A model generated the notes under the pieces. It made no database searches. It was not told the origin of the DNA and saw only the letters and a program-made list of their open reading frames with translations. A DNA stretch of 53,901 nucleotides. Source: Prorocentrum cordatum. Its lineage: Eukaryota > Sar > Dinophyceae > Prorocentrales > Prorocentraceae. The stretch spans positions 55,001 through 108,901 of the forward strand of contig CAUYUJ010022047.1 of assembly GCA_963575745.1 (NCBI GenBank), in the 5' to 3' direction. Positions 30,712 to 42,278 of this stretch are shown in pieces. Position 1 is the stretch's first letter. Every line of letters starts with the position of its first letter. Both the position numbers and the translations under genes were made by a program.

Positions 30712-31533
30712 GTTAAATCGCAACGGCAGAAACGTCGGTGCGTCGTTATCAATCCGGGCGAGAAGGGGGGGGGCCTCGCTTTTGTGCGCGTCCGGTTAGT
30801 TTTATGTAGAAATCATTTAAACAATAACGCGTTCGGCTGCCGCCCCGCCCCCCAGCGCCCCGTTTGCAAACCCTGGGGAAGGCTTTGCTCGAAGCCGTCG
30901 GCCGCGCGAACGGCGCGACGCAGGTGCGCGTGATCTGTTCTGACGCGCCCATCTCTTTGGAGGACCCGGCCCTCCGCGCCGCGTTCCCGCGGCTGCAATG
31001 CCTCTCCAAGGACCCCCTGCGCGTCGCGCTCAAGGTCGAGCAGGCGTCCGGCGAGAAGCGCGCTCCGCTATCGAATCTCATCCGCCGATGCATAGTGAAG
31101 TTCTCGAAAAGGCTTGGGCGATGGCAAGCCGTATTTCCGTGGGCAGCGACGGCGGACGGACTCGCTTTCATCGGGAGATGCGATGTTCTCGCTGTCGGGC
31201 GCTTCTGCGGCGAGAGCCATGTCGGCGATCGAGGCCGAGGGCTACCCCGAGCGACCGTATCGCAACGCCGTCTCTTTCATTAAGGACATCGCTGCCTTGT
31301 GCAAGATGTTCCCGCTGGAGATGAATAGGGCGACCAGCGAGAGGACTGCTATCTTCGCGAGCTTGCGATATGCAACCTCACCTGCGCAGCTTGAGTACCT
31401 CTTGAATCTCGGTGGATTCATTGCAAGGAACCCCAGCGTTCAGGTGATGTACGGGACCACAAGGAATGAAGCATTCCATCTGCAACTGGAAGCATTTTTC
31501 CGCAACGTGTCCATTCAGACCGAGCGGAACGCG
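30712..31533 (+). repeat. Right arm of 0.8-kb inverted repeat
   Basis: Starts GTTAAATCGCAACG and matches the left arm in inverted orientation across a 1.3-kb spacer. The homology ends at GAGCGGAACGCG because the left copy, not this one, is truncated there. Confidence 0.88.
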
Positions 31534-31899
31534 CGCGCTGTGTCCTCAATGTGCACGTTCGCCAAGCTTTTGGCGGGTTGGGCCAGGAAGAGCCCGCCCC
31601 TGACTGAGCGCCACCAGGAGCGCGAGCTGCTTCAGGCTGCGCTGTGCGCCTTCACCCAGCACCCGCCGAAGATCGCGCCAAAGTTGCGCCTGGCAGCGCG
31701 CGCGAATCCGCGCGTCGACGTCTGCCGCTTGCCTGCTAGCGCCAAAGTGTTGCGCAGGAGGCCAGCGGCTGCTGCGGCGTTGCCGCGCCCGCGAAAGGGG
31801 CTCAGCGCTGTTAGTGCCAACATTTTGCGCAATGAACCATCAGCTGCTGCGGTGATGCCCCGCCCGCGCAAGCGGCCTGCCTCCATCGCTTTTCCGTGA
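30864..31899 (+). pseudogene. Transposase-like gene, C-terminal half, plus-strand copy with one frameshift
   Basis: Two frames join into one protein: 30864 to about 31110, then 31114-31899. The break lies at an A run (31107-31110) with four A where the minus copy has three, so one inserted base explains it. ICSDAP lies near 30935 and GTTRNEAFH near 31455. The part after 31533 has no counterpart in the minus copy. It gives the original C-terminus, with two copies of a LPRPRK/MPRPRK-type basic repeat, and TGA at 31897-31899. The N-terminal half is absent upstream. Confidence 0.6.
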
Positions 31900-32059
31900 A
31901 AATTTGCAATGCGTTTCTGGGGCGTCGATGCGTGCTCGCTCCACTTCTGCTTTTTCACGGAAATTGGCTTCCCCGCGAATTCTAGACGCTTCGCGTATCC
32001 CCACCAGCCCGTCCAGAAACGACGCCCAGGCGAGTAGAGGGTCGTCCTGAGGGGCTTTT

Positions 32060-32320
32060 CGGCGTCTTGGGTGCCTCGGGGGGGCCTCTGTGGGCCGTTC
32101 GGGATCCTCTTTGGGGGCCTCTTGGGGCCTCTTGGGGCCATCTTGGGGCCAGCCTCTGGGAGCACCTTGGGTGCCTCTGGGGGGTCTCTTGGGGCCTCTT
32201 GGGGATCTCTTGGGGGCCTCCTGGGGGCCTCTTGGGGGGCCTCTTGGGGCCATCTTGGGGCCATCCTGCGGCCTCTTGGGGCATCCTGGGGGCCTCCTGC
32301 GGCCATCGTGGAGGACATCG
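32060..32320. repeat. CCTCTTGGGG 10-11-bp repeat
   Basis: About 24 units of GGGGCCTCTTGGGG, CATCTTGGGG and CATCCTGGGG. Short runs of the same unit occur in R1 (5640-5800, 8560-8700) and at 34000-34065. Open frames on both strands result from the repeat. 32320-32840 is low-copy DNA with no supported gene. Confidence 0.85.
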
Positions 32321-32842
32321 ATCAAAGAAGAGGGGAGCCTTAATTAGCGTTGCCCCCATCAGAAGGCCAAATTCGGGCCCAAACCATAGTGAAATCAGTG
32401 ATTTTGGCTTCCTCGCCGAGGCCGTCTTGGACGCTCTGACCGCTCCCCGCCCCTCCTGTCCAGGTCAGTGGGGGAGGGGGTAGGGGGAGGGGTAAACCCC
32501 TCCCCGAAGGGGAAGAAGGAGGGGTGGAAGAGGAAACGCTCTAAACCACCGACGCCCAGAGGGCTGGTGGGATTAACTCAAAGCGCCGCCAACAGACTCA
32601 GTGTTGTTCGTGTCTGTTTTGGTGTTGGCGCATGCTGCCATGTAGTGAACTGCTTAACCGCGTTGCTCAGCTGCCCTCTTGCTTGGAAAAAGAAACATGG
32701 CATGCATTCGCTATGTGAGTCGGCAGCTGCTTACCATTGACCAGATTCCTCTTCTCATGCATCCTGTCACTTCACGGAGCAAATCGGTGCAAAAACGTGA
32801 TGTTCCAGGGCACTGATATACAATCTCTACCCCCCCTCCCTC

Positions 32843-33225
32843 GAAAAAACCATCGGACGTGATTACACATTCGGTGTCGATTCGTTGATTTTTTGGGTCG
32901 CAGCAGCCCTTCCACTTTGGGGCGTCGCCACGCCATGCTATGTCAGTCTACGCGTCCTCCGAATCGTGCTCCCGCTGCAGCTCTGGCTTCATTTCCGCCG
33001 TTCCGCTCGTTCCGAATCGTGTTCCCGCTGCAGCGCTGGCGTCATTATTCCCAGCGCCATGCCACGGCGGGGTTTTCGGTTCTTCCAAATAGGCCCCACA
33101 ATCTAGAAAATGCACCCCCGAAAAAACCATCGGACGTGATTACACATTCGGTGTCGATTCGCTGATTTCTTGGATCGCAGAACCCCCCCACTTTGGGGCA
33201 TCGCCACGCCATGCTATGGCAGGCT
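32843..33225 (+). repeat. Tandem duplication of a 105-bp block, spacing about 274 bp
   Basis: AAAAAACCATCGGACGTG, ACACATTCGGTGTCGATTCG and CACTTTGGGGC..CGCCACGCC occur at 32847-32945 and again at 33121-33222. Between them a 48-bp direct repeat (TCGTGNTCCCGCTGCAGC) occurs twice near 32965 and 33018. Confidence 0.85.
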
Positions 33226-33342
33226 ACGCGTTGACCTTCAACACCATGCTATGCCATGTAATGCTATGCTCGGCTATGACATCCGACTGTGCGAATAGAG
33301 AGGAGATCTACGACATGGTAAGGGATAGGAGGGAGGGTTAGG

Positions 33343-33753
33343 ATGTCAGGTATGACGCGAGCGCACCTAGCTTGTCCCCCTCCCCCTCCTCCCCCCCCCC
33401 TCGTCCCCCTCCCGGCCCCCCCCGCTTCGGGATTTAGCTACCTGTTCGAGATCTCAGAGCAGGACTGGGGGCTGGGGAGTGCTTCTTCGAATCAGATCGT
33501 CCGGGACAGTGGGCATACTTCCCAGGACGTGGAGCACGATTTGCGCAAGCAGTGCTCCCGCTTCGGCGAGATCATCCACTTGGTAATCGAGGCAGGCGAT
33601 CGCGAAGGCAGAGCTGGGCGGCAGGGGAGTGGCCAGCGGGGCTGGGGTTTCGGGCCGCGCGATCGTCAGACCATCGATCCTGCATTATTAGATGAAATCG
33701 TGCTTCGGCTCTGTATCAGGCGAGCAACGCTGTGCGCGAGTGCTCATGGGTAG
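33343..33753 (+). CDS. Possible exon with an RRM/UHM-like fragment
   Basis: Open for 136 codons after ATG 33343. The first 30 residues are a Pro run. Residues about 40-95 have ordinary composition, with a stretch like EHDLRKQCSRFGEIIHLVIE. That resembles the helix 1 to strand 2 part of an RNA recognition motif (L..xCxxFGxI.xLxI). The RNP1 half is not visible, so either an intron follows or the likeness is chance. 33760-33960 is open in another frame with acidic, Pro-rich composition and may be a following exon. Confidence 0.3.
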   Translation: MSGMTRAHLACPPPPPPPPLVPLPAPPASGFSYLFEISEQDWGLGSASSNQIVRDSGHTSQDVEHDLRKQCSRFGEIIHLVIEAGDREGRAGRQGSGQRGWGFGPRDRQTIDPALLDEIVLRLCIRRATLCASAHG

Positions 33754-34149
33754 GACCCTGTGGGTGCGACCCAGATGGAAACGGCCGAATCCCTTCCACC
33801 GGTTCATTTTTCGATCGAAGAGTTCGAGCCTCCCAATGCAAACGCGATCGAATTGCCTGCGGCAAACCCCGCCACCGCGCCAGTGCAGCGCTTCAGCAGG
33901 AAGAAGGCCGGATTTGAGACCCGCTCTTGTTCACTGCCCTCTTCTGAATTGGTGCGAGTATCAGGCGCATCCTCCGTGCCCTCCCCGTCTTTTCTTTTTG
34001 GGGGGCCTCTTGGGGGCCGCTTGGGGGCCCACCGTGGGCCTCTTGGGGCGCTCTGTGGGGGCCTGACGTTGGGGGGCCGAGGGCGCATCTCTGCAGGCGA
34101 GGTGGACGCCCCGCCCCGAGGTCGCGAGGCAGGCCTCGAACGCCGTGCT

Positions 34150-35198
34150 CTTTCCCAACCGTCCTGTGGTGTGGGGTCCTCGTTTTGAAGAGACGTCGCC
34201 CCGCGTTCTCCTCTCCTCTCCTCCTCCTCCTCCTCCTCCTTCTCCTTCTCCTCCTCCCACTCCTCCCTCCTCCTCCCTCCTCCCCCTTCTCCTTGCGTGT
34301 CATCCACCCAGTACAACGTTTCGTGGCCCCATATTCGGGAGCCCCACCTACGGTCCCAGTGCTACCGTCCGCATGCGTCCCGCACACCCAGTACAGCGTT
34401 TCGTGGCCCTCCTCCCCCTGGGGGAGGAAAGGCACGAAACGCAGGGAGGAGGGCCTCCTCCCTGCGTTTCACCCACCCAGTACAGCGTTTCGTGGCCCCG
34501 TAGGGAGCCCCACAGAAGGTCCCAGTGCTACTGTCCGCATGCGTCCCGCACACCCAGTACAGCGTTTCGTGGCCCCATAGAGAGCCCCACCGAAGGTCCC
34601 AGCGCTACCGTCCGCATGCGTCCTGCACACCCAGTACAGCGTTTCGTGGCCCTCCCCCTCCTCCCTGCGTTTCACCCACCCAGTACAGCGTTACGTGGCC
34701 CCATCGGGAGCTCCACAGAAGGCCCCAGTGCTCCCGTCCGCATGCGTCCCGGAAGCCCAATTTGGCATTTTCACCCACCCAGTGCGGCGTTTCGTGGTCC
34801 CATAGGGGGCTCCACCCAAGGCCCCAGTGCCACCGTCCGTATGCGTCCAGGAAGTGTAATTTGGCATTTTCACCCGCGCAGTGCAGCGCTTCGTGGCCCC
34901 ATAGGGGGCTCCACCGAAGCCCCCAGTGGGACCGTCCGCACGCGTCCCGGTAACCCAATTAGGCATTTTCGCTCACTCAGTAGAGTGCTTCGTGGCCCCA
35001 TAGGGAGCTCCACCGAAGCCCTCAGTGGGACCGTCCGCATGCGTCCCGGAAACCCAATTCGGCACACCACCCACACAGTACAGCGTTCCCCCCCGCCCAG
35101 TGCAGCGTTTCGTGGCCCCATAGGGAGCTTCACCGACGCAGATATTCACAACTACGGTACCCACAACTGCACATGGTTGGGACCTTCGCCAGGATAAG
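34150..35198 (+). mobile_element. Composite repeat element VNTR-3
   Basis: Leader 34150-34205 (TTTCCCAACCGTCCTGTGG, CTCGTTTTGAAGAGACG), CTCC tract to 34295, about ten diverged units of 75-100 bp, and tail at about 35140-35198 (TATTCACAACTACGG, CACAACTGCACATGGTTGGG, CTTCGCCAGGATAAG). Later units carry AATTNGGCATTTTC and so resemble the second half of VNTR-6. A palindromic stretch near 34410-34475 (CTCCTCCCTG and CAGGGAGGAG) is an internal rearrangement. Confidence 0.75.
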
Positions 35199-35699
35199 TT
35201 CCTGCACGGGGTCCCTGGACCGCTCGAACGTCTAGGCCCCTTCGCGTCACTCGTGAGGGCCGCCTGGTCTTCCGCCTCCTCCTCCTCGTGAACATGGCCG
35301 TGCGCCGACGGCTGCCGAGGGGCACCGTCGCTGGCGCCCCCCAGTCGTGGGGCGCCGAGGCGCGAGCGATGGGGTAACCCCACGTGTTCTCCTCCGATCA
35401 TCTGACCTTGGTCGCAGCGGGACTCCACCACCACCACCACCTCCTCCTCCTCCTCCCTCCTCCTTCTTCTCCTCCTCCTCCTCCTCCTCGTCCTCCTCCT
35501 CCTCCTCCTCCTCAATCGCCCATCCTGGTGGTTCTGCAAGCATTGCAAGACGAGCCGCAGCGAAGTTGAGACCGCCGAGCCCCCAGCTCCTCAGGGACAG
35601 TGGCAAGCAGGCGCACCTCCACGGCTTCCTCTTCGGTCTGGACCTCAGTTCTCTCTTGGGCCCGAGTCGGGACCACAGCAGGGACAACCAGCTGAAGGC

Positions 35700-36425
35700 A
35701 TGTCCAGGGGCGCGCCCACCACCACGTCGGATCTTGAGAAGTTGGTCACCATGCTGGAGCAAGTGGGCGACACCGACGCAGCCGCTCGCAATCGTGCTGT
35801 TCTCCAACAGCGCATGGCGCAGGAGGCCCCCGTCGTGCCGCTTTCACAGAAGGTCTCCAGAGCATTTGGTGAACTTCGTACCCTACGCGAGAAAACGGAG
35901 AAAGCATGCAATGTCTATGACAAGATGGTGGAAGATGTGGCCAAGCAGAGGGATAAGATTCGGGAGCTCTCCGCCGAGCTCACCGCTGCCGAGGCCACCC
36001 ACACCAAGCTGGACTACAAGCTGGAGCCTGAGGAGGTGGAAGAGGCCGAGAAGAGAGCCACTCAGCTCAAGGGCGAGCTCCAGACAGCTGTGCGGACCCT
36101 TTTCGGCGAGGCCATGCAAAAAGTCAAGCAATTTCAACGAGATCAGTCGGAGTTGTTCAAGCGGTCCGAGGCCAAGCGCAGGCGCACCGAGGAGGAGGAA
36201 GGAGCCCAGGCCAAGGGCGGAGAAGGGGAAGCGGCTACCGCAACGGTGGCCCCTCCCAGCTCGGCTACGGCTTCTGCGGCCCCTGCTGCTCCTCCTGCTG
36301 CCGCTGAACAATCTCCAGATGGGGTGCCTGGAGACGAAGGAGTTCGTGAGCGCGCAGCCCGGATCCTTCATCAGCCCCCGCCGCCTGCGCTCCCGAAGGC
36401 GGGGGACACCCCATCGACTCTTTGA
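35700..36425 (+). CDS. LINE ORF1, coiled-coil protein
   Basis: 241 codons from ATG 35700 to TGA 36423-36425. It is helical and charged from about residue 10 to 165 with heptad-like Leu/Ala spacing, then a basic patch (KRRR) and an Ala/Pro-rich tail. This fits LINE ORF1 proteins that bind RNA as coiled-coil multimers. The frame is also open upstream to 35406; just before the ATG it has a Trp-rich CxxC string (35526-35546) that could be a zinc-binding N-terminus if another start is used. It overlaps ORF2 by about 107 bp. Confidence 0.65.
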   Translation: MSRGAPTTTSDLEKLVTMLEQVGDTDAAARNRAVLQQRMAQEAPVVPLSQKVSRAFGELRTLREKTEKACNVYDKMVEDVAKQRDKIRELSAELTAAEATHTKLDYKLEPEEVEEAEKRATQLKGELQTAVRTLFGEAMQKVKQFQRDQSELFKRSEAKRRRTEEEEGAQAKGGEGEAATATVAPPSSATASAAPAAPPAAAEQSPDGVPGDEGVRERAARILHQPPPPALPKAGDTPSTL

Positions 36426-39400
36426 CGACAAACCACGTCGAGTGACCACTTCTGAGCCCCTGCGCAAGGGGAGGCCTGCACCGCACTTGCTTCCTGTGCC
36501 AGGCGGGCCAAGTTTTTGTGCCCCAGTGAAGTTTCAGCCTCCAGTGGATCTTGGGGTGAGCTTCGGTGGCCCAGCGGCCGCCTTAGGGGAACACACTACC
36601 TGGTCCCAGGCCTACCCCTCCTGTGAGCCCCCTGCTGTTTCCTGTAGTCCAGCCTGTGCTGACCGTTCCAGTAGGAGAGGTTTGATTTCAGCGGTGAAAG
36701 ACACCCTTGCCAGATGCCAGGGGATCCTTCGCCAAGGTTTTGAACTTTTTGCTGGCTCCCTAGGAGCCGACCCCGCCCCTCTGATCATCTCGTCGGGAAC
36801 TCTTCGGACCCTTCGAGAGCCCCTTTCGGGAGCCTGGGATAAGCTCACCCAAGGGGTCACAGTTGTGTCCAAGTTTTTAACTGCTCAGGATGCGAGTGTA
36901 TCTGCTCCTGCAATGGAAATGTCTGTGTGCGCGTCTAGGGTGGGGGACCTCACGGGCCCTAGGCAGCCTCCTGATGGTAAGCACTCTGGGACCCCTCTCC
37001 TCGAGCCCCTGGATCCTGATCAGTTCCCCGTCGACGCGTTCCAGCCCGTCGTGGAAACGTGCGACGTCTCAGGGTGGGGCTCTGCACAGCGCTGGCTGCA
37101 ACGCACGTCTGCACACATCGTGCTGCTGCAAGAGCACCACATCTTTGACGACCAGCTGGCCTCAGCATCCTCTTGGAGTATCAGACACGGCTGGAAGTCA
37201 CTTTTCCTACCTGCTGGCAAAGGACCACACGGAGGGCCCTCTGCTGGTGTAGCCATCCTCGTTCGTTCTGGTCTAGGCCTCCACGCGCTGCAGAGCGGCA
37301 TGGAGATTGCGAAGCACCGTGCGATTGCGGGGGTGGTCGACCTCCCCGACGGCACCCAGATTCTGTGCGCGTCCCTCTATCTCAGAGATTGCGAAGACCT
37401 ATCGGAAGCGAACCTGGACCTCCTCTGCCGGACAGGCTCATTGATTGGCTCCATGGGGTACCCAGTCATCATAGGAGGGGGCTTCAACATGATCCCGTCG
37501 GTCGTCGTCCAGTCGCACCTCGGGGGCTCGCTAGGGCAGTGGATGATACCAGGTGGCACCACTTGCAATTCGGTCGCGGGTCCGAAGGTATATGACTATT
37601 TTTCGTTTCGCCAGGGCTCAGCAAAGGGGTTGCTAGGGTGTCGGTGCGGCAGGATAGTGACTTATCCCCCCACTCGCCTGTGCATTTGACCCTCCACCCC
37701 TTCCTGAGTAAGTTGCAAGCCCTCAGCTTTCGCAACCCCCCTAAGCTGGCCTCCTCTCCGCTCCCCCCCGTCCGCAAGCTGGGCCCCGTCCCCGCTTTGC
37801 GCCCTGCCGTCGCCCGTGTGCTGGGCGAAGCTCGGAAAGCGGTGGATAGGGGGGACTTCGATGCCATCCAGGAATCTGTGGACCAGTTGTATCGGCTTTG
37901 GGCGGACCAGGCCGAGGCGGAAGTGGCGGTGGCCACTGGCACCCAGCTCCCCTTCCGTGGGTCCCGAGGGAAGGCCCCCGCTCCCAAATGGAAGAACATC
38001 CTGGCCCCCGACACCCAGAGCCCTAAGCAGCCCGTCTTGTTTGCACATAGGTGGCTTAACTCTCAGTCGCAGAGGCTTCAGCCCCACTGGGAAGCCAGTG
38101 ACCGTGCAGGTGTCGCCTCTGTGCTACGCGTGCTGCGTACCCCAGTCGGGGCCATAGCCAGCGGCCTTGATGATAGCCCCCGCCTGCTCCCGTACCTCGT
38201 CGAGGTCGGGGGCGCCGTGCTCGATGCGCTGGAGGTGCACGAGCAGATATCTCGTCAGGGGGTTTTACTGAAACGTCGACGTCTTGATGTCGCTCCTGGA
38301 GATGCGGCCGACCCAGGAGCGCGCTTTGCAGTCATTTCTCGAGATTTTGTCTGCTGGCGCAACACTTTGAATGACCGCTTGCAGGAAGTCGAGTGCGACG
38401 CCAGGAAGGCGGCCTCGGCTGAATGGAGAGACTGGCTGTTAGAGAAGGCGGATCAAGGGGCGCGGAAGATACATATGGTCTCGAAGGGGGCCACCCCCTG
38501 GAGGCCTACCACCACCTTGGCCTGTGACGGTGTTGTGGTTGCTGACCCCTTGTCCCTCCTTCGTGCCGAAAGCCAGCGTTTCTCGGGCCTCTGGGGGGGC
38601 GGAAAGGCCCGCCCGTGGCTCCCCAAGGGTATTTTGTCCCCTGCTTTGCCAGAGTTTCGGCCCGAATATACCCGTGCGATCTCCAAAGGGTTCCGTGAGC
38701 GTACCGCGGTGTCTGTTGATGGGTTTCATATGAAGCACTTTGCGATGATGTCCGATGCCAGTCTCAGCCTCCTGTGCGACATCCTGGGATAGATGGAGAG
38801 GTCGGCTGTCATCCCTATGCAAATTTCCATCGTCATCATGGCCCTGATGGCTAAACCGCCCTCGGGGTTCCGTCCTATCGGTATTTTCTGCAGTGTGTTT
38901 AGAATATACGGCAAGCTTCGCCGAACTCTCGCCGATGAATGGGAAGCTAGATTCACGCGCGAGTATTTTTGTGCTGGCCCGTTTGAGGGGGCGCAGGACG
39001 TCGCATGGCGCCAAGCCTGCAACGCCGAGGCCAGCACTGCGCAAGGAATGGAATGTGCCACTCTGTTAACTGACTTGTACAAGTATTATGAGACCCTGGA
39101 TCTCCAGGTCCTGGCCCTCCGTGCCCACCAGGTTGGCTTCCCTGTTGGCATTTCGTACGTGTGCATCGCCATGTACTCCCAGGCCAGGTTCCTGTCCTTG
39201 GGAGGTTTTGTGGACGGGCCCTACTGGGCCCTGGCGGGGGTGGTGGCGGGGTGTTCCCTGGCCACGACCTTCATCAGGGTTAATGCTATTCAGGATTTGG
39301 ACGCCCTCCGCCCCCGTCAGGCCGTCCAGCTCAAACTCTACATCGACGATGGAGGCTTGTCTGCCACGGGTTCCTTTAAACAAGTTTTAAAGCGGCTTCC

Positions 39401-41646
39401 CCAGGCCGCGGCTGACTTGCATGGCGCCCTCGTCCGCGGAGTGGGCGCGGCCGTCAGTAAGGAAACGATGTCCTTGGTGTGCTCCTCGCGCCCCTTAGGC
39501 AAAGCCATCTCTCGGGCTCTCGGGGGTCTCGCGGGGCCGATCTTGGACTCCGACTCGGCGCCCAATTTGGGAGTTGATTTTTTCGTTGGCAGGCCGTCCA
39601 GGGCCCGAGGGAGGAACTCCAAGGCTAAGGAAAGGGTTAGGAAGGCGAAAGATAGGACTGCTCGTCTTGTTCGAATGAGGCCCACCATTTCGGGTAAGCG
39701 TTGTCGTACGTAATGTCTTCGTCGCGGGTCCTCTCCCAGGGGCTGTGTATGGAAGCGAGATCTCAGGGGTCACGGACCACGAGCTCCTCTCCCTCAGGCA
39801 GTTGGCTGGGAAGGCCCTGAAGCCTAGTGCTGGCGGTCGGTCGCTCGCCGCTCTCATGCTGTGCCACGGCGACCCGCCGTGGGTCGCCCCCATTGCCCCG
39901 ATTTACCGTTGGGCGAAAGAAGTTTGGACCACCCATCATCGGCTGTATCCCCATGCCCTCTCGTTCGCCACGCTTCGTTCGGCTTGGAATGCTGTGTTCT
40001 CGAGGCCCTCGGGCCTCTGGAAAAGTGTCGCGGGCCCGATCAGTGCGATGAGGAAGTCTCTTGAGCGTATTTCGTGGTCCATGCCTTCCTTCGCGGTGCT
40101 CCGTGATGAGAAAGGAATCGATGTTCACTTGACCCAGGTCTCGCCCGCGATGGTCAGATCGCTGCTTGGGAGAGCGGTGCGTCGTACCCTCGAGTGGGAT
40201 CTGGGAGCTCGGCACAACCTCGGCAGGGCTTGCACTGATGGGATCCTCAGCCTCCTCACCTCTCGTAAGTTCACGGCTTTCGAAAAAGGTTGTGTCCGCT
40301 CTCTCTTCTGCAATGCCACCTACACCAGGGCCAAGGCCAGATCCCTGGGGTATATTATTGATACCACCTGCCCTCTCTGTGGAGACGGGGACGACGCGAT
40401 TCGTCACCGTCTGTGGCGTTGCTCTGCCTGTGAGGAGCTTAGGGCGGAGCTGATTCCAGCTAAGGTGCGGGAGTGGGCAGGCCAAGCGGACGACGCCTTG
40501 GCTTGCTACGGCCTCTTCCCCCACCCAGCTGAGGCCCACCCCCAGCCGTCGTTCGAGGAGGGGGTCGTCACGGAGCTTTGTGAGGGGTGCGAGCATTTGG
40601 TTTTCGAACAGGATTTCGCTGGTCAGATTTTTGTTGATGGTTCCTGCCTACGACGCCCAGTGGGCGAACTTTCACGTGCTGGATGGGCCGTCTCCTTGCT
40701 CGACCCTTCCAACATGCAGGAGATGATCAGGATTCGGGGCCCTGTGTGGCCTCCCTACCCCCAGACTCCCCAGAGTGCTGAATACCACGCTTTTTGTGCT
40801 GCTGCTAGGTTTGTTGCCAACCCATCTACCATGCGCTCTGACTGCCAGAATGTTGTAGATTATGCCAGTTTAGATTGGACCAAACAGACCAGCCACAAAC
40901 GCTTGTACTCGGGGTGTGCCCAGTTCGTGCGTGAAAATTTACCAGCCATCACTACGAGCAAGGTGAAGGCTCACCAAAATGTTGATGAAGCGGCCGACGA
41001 CCGAGACCGCTTCCTCCGCATTGGCAATAATTTTGTTGATGCCGCAGCCAAGGTAGCTGCGGCCTCCCACCCGCAGCCCAGCAGCGAGCAGGTGGAGCAG
41101 CTTGATCGGCAATATGCAGTCGCGCGTGCTGTGGGAATGCTGGCTGCAAAGCTCCTCCCGCTCTGGCCGCCTCTCGAGATGGGTCCTGATGTCGTTCGTG
41201 AGGTCGTGTGTCGTGAGAGCGGTGCTGGCCAAGGGACAGCTGCAGCCACCCCACACGCCTGGCAGCAGATAGGAGCCTTCTGGCGGTGCACTGTATGTCT
41301 GGCTGCCTCCCGCGGGGTACGGGCCCCGCCGCAGGAACATGGAATTGGAGGGTGGTTCTGGCCTCCTCCGCCTGGCGCCCGCCCTCAGCGCAGTAAATTA
41401 GATCCTGCACTGCTTGCAGCGAAAGGGCATCGATGCATTTCTCTCGAGTGTTCCGGCTCGACTCGCCTCATCGTCTGCCTGCGTTGCAAGGCCATCAGCG
41501 TGCAGCGTGCCATGAATTTGTCTCGTCAGTGTGCCGATCACCCCAGCAGTGCGGGTGCACGGCATTGTTGGCAGAGATTATGCCGTGGCCTTCATCCGAA
41601 GAATGACAGAGTCACGGTAGAGCGAGGACCCTGGTCGGAGCTTTAA
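36319..41646 (+). pseudogene. LINE ORF2: endonuclease, reverse transcriptase, RNase H; disabled
   Basis: ATG 36319 overlaps ORF1. The endonuclease part (about 37000-37700) has LQEHH near 37125, and GGGFN at 37474-37488 where the family has GGDFN. A missing T in the run 37599-37603 shifts the frame before the SPHSPV motif (near 37665). The RT part has RPIG near 38875, a LYKYYE motif A region near 39075, GCSLATTF near 39250 and an intact YIDD at 39338-39349. TAG at 38790-38792 breaks it. Another frame change lies between 39679 and 39713. Next come a CPLC...HRLWRC knuckle (about 40369-40430) and RNase H with VDGS (40630), AEYHAF (40780), RSDC (40835) and KAHQN (40965). The stop is at 41644-41646. 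Confidence 0.88.
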
Positions 41647-42021
41647 GCGACCAGGGGCTGGCGGCCTGCCCCTCCATGCCGCCAGAGCTTCACTGCAGAG
41701 GTGGAAGGGCCTGTAGCGGGCAAAAAAAAATCCTCCTCCTCCTCCTCCTCCCCCCGACTTAGTGTTTGCACAGCGGGGCTCCTGTGCATCGATTCCGTGG
41801 TAACCAGGTCGATGCTGGCAAAGCGAGCGAGTTTTCAGGAGAGTTCTCTGCGGAGAAAGAAATCTCGACCGCCTCGACTCCCTCCTGGAGACCAGCCTCT
41901 CATCCCAGGCTGATTTTTCCCAACCACCCTGTGGTGTTGGGTCCTCGTTTTGAAGAGACGTCGCCCCGCGTTCTCCTCTCCTCTCCTTCTCCCCCTCCTC
42001 CCCCTCCTCCCCCCTCCCGTC

Positions 42022-42278
42022 ATCATCATCATCATCATCATCATCATCAGCACCATCATCAGCACCATCATCATCCATCATCATCATCATCATCATCCTC
42101 ATCCTCATCCTCATCCTCATCCTCATCCTCATCCTCATCCTCATCCTCATCCTCATCCTCATCCTCATCATCATCATCACCATCACCATCACCATCATCA
42201 TCATCATCATCATCATCATCGTTATCATCATCGTCATCGTCATCGTCATCGTCACCGTGATCGTCGTCATGATAATCC
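42022..42278. repeat. CAT / CCTCAT microsatellite inside VNTR-4
   Basis: CATCATCAT, then about sixteen CCTCAT units, then CAT and CGTCAT units. It gives poly-His, poly-Ser or poly-Asp in the different frames; none is taken as coding. Confidence 0.95.

Larger units (their letters stand above)
35200..41730 (+). mobile_element. Near full-length LINE retrotransposon, inactivated
   Basis: Order seen: ORF1 with coiled coil, then ORF2 with endonuclease, reverse transcriptase, cysteine knuckle and RNase H, a short 3' end and an A9 tract (41722-41730). The 5' border is uncertain (35200-35300). The VNTR-3 tail lies immediately upstream and a pyrimidine run immediately downstream, so I could not define a target duplication. 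The RNase H after an apurinic-type endonuclease and RT is found in I- and Tad-like LINE groups; the exact clade needs a tree. It is probably a relatively young copy: only four visible disabling changes in about 6 kb. Confidence 0.85.

Noticed and set aside
32071-32347. Gly/Trp/Leu/Ser-rich frames over the CCTCTTGGGG repeat
   Set aside because: Generated by the 10-11-bp repeat in every frame.
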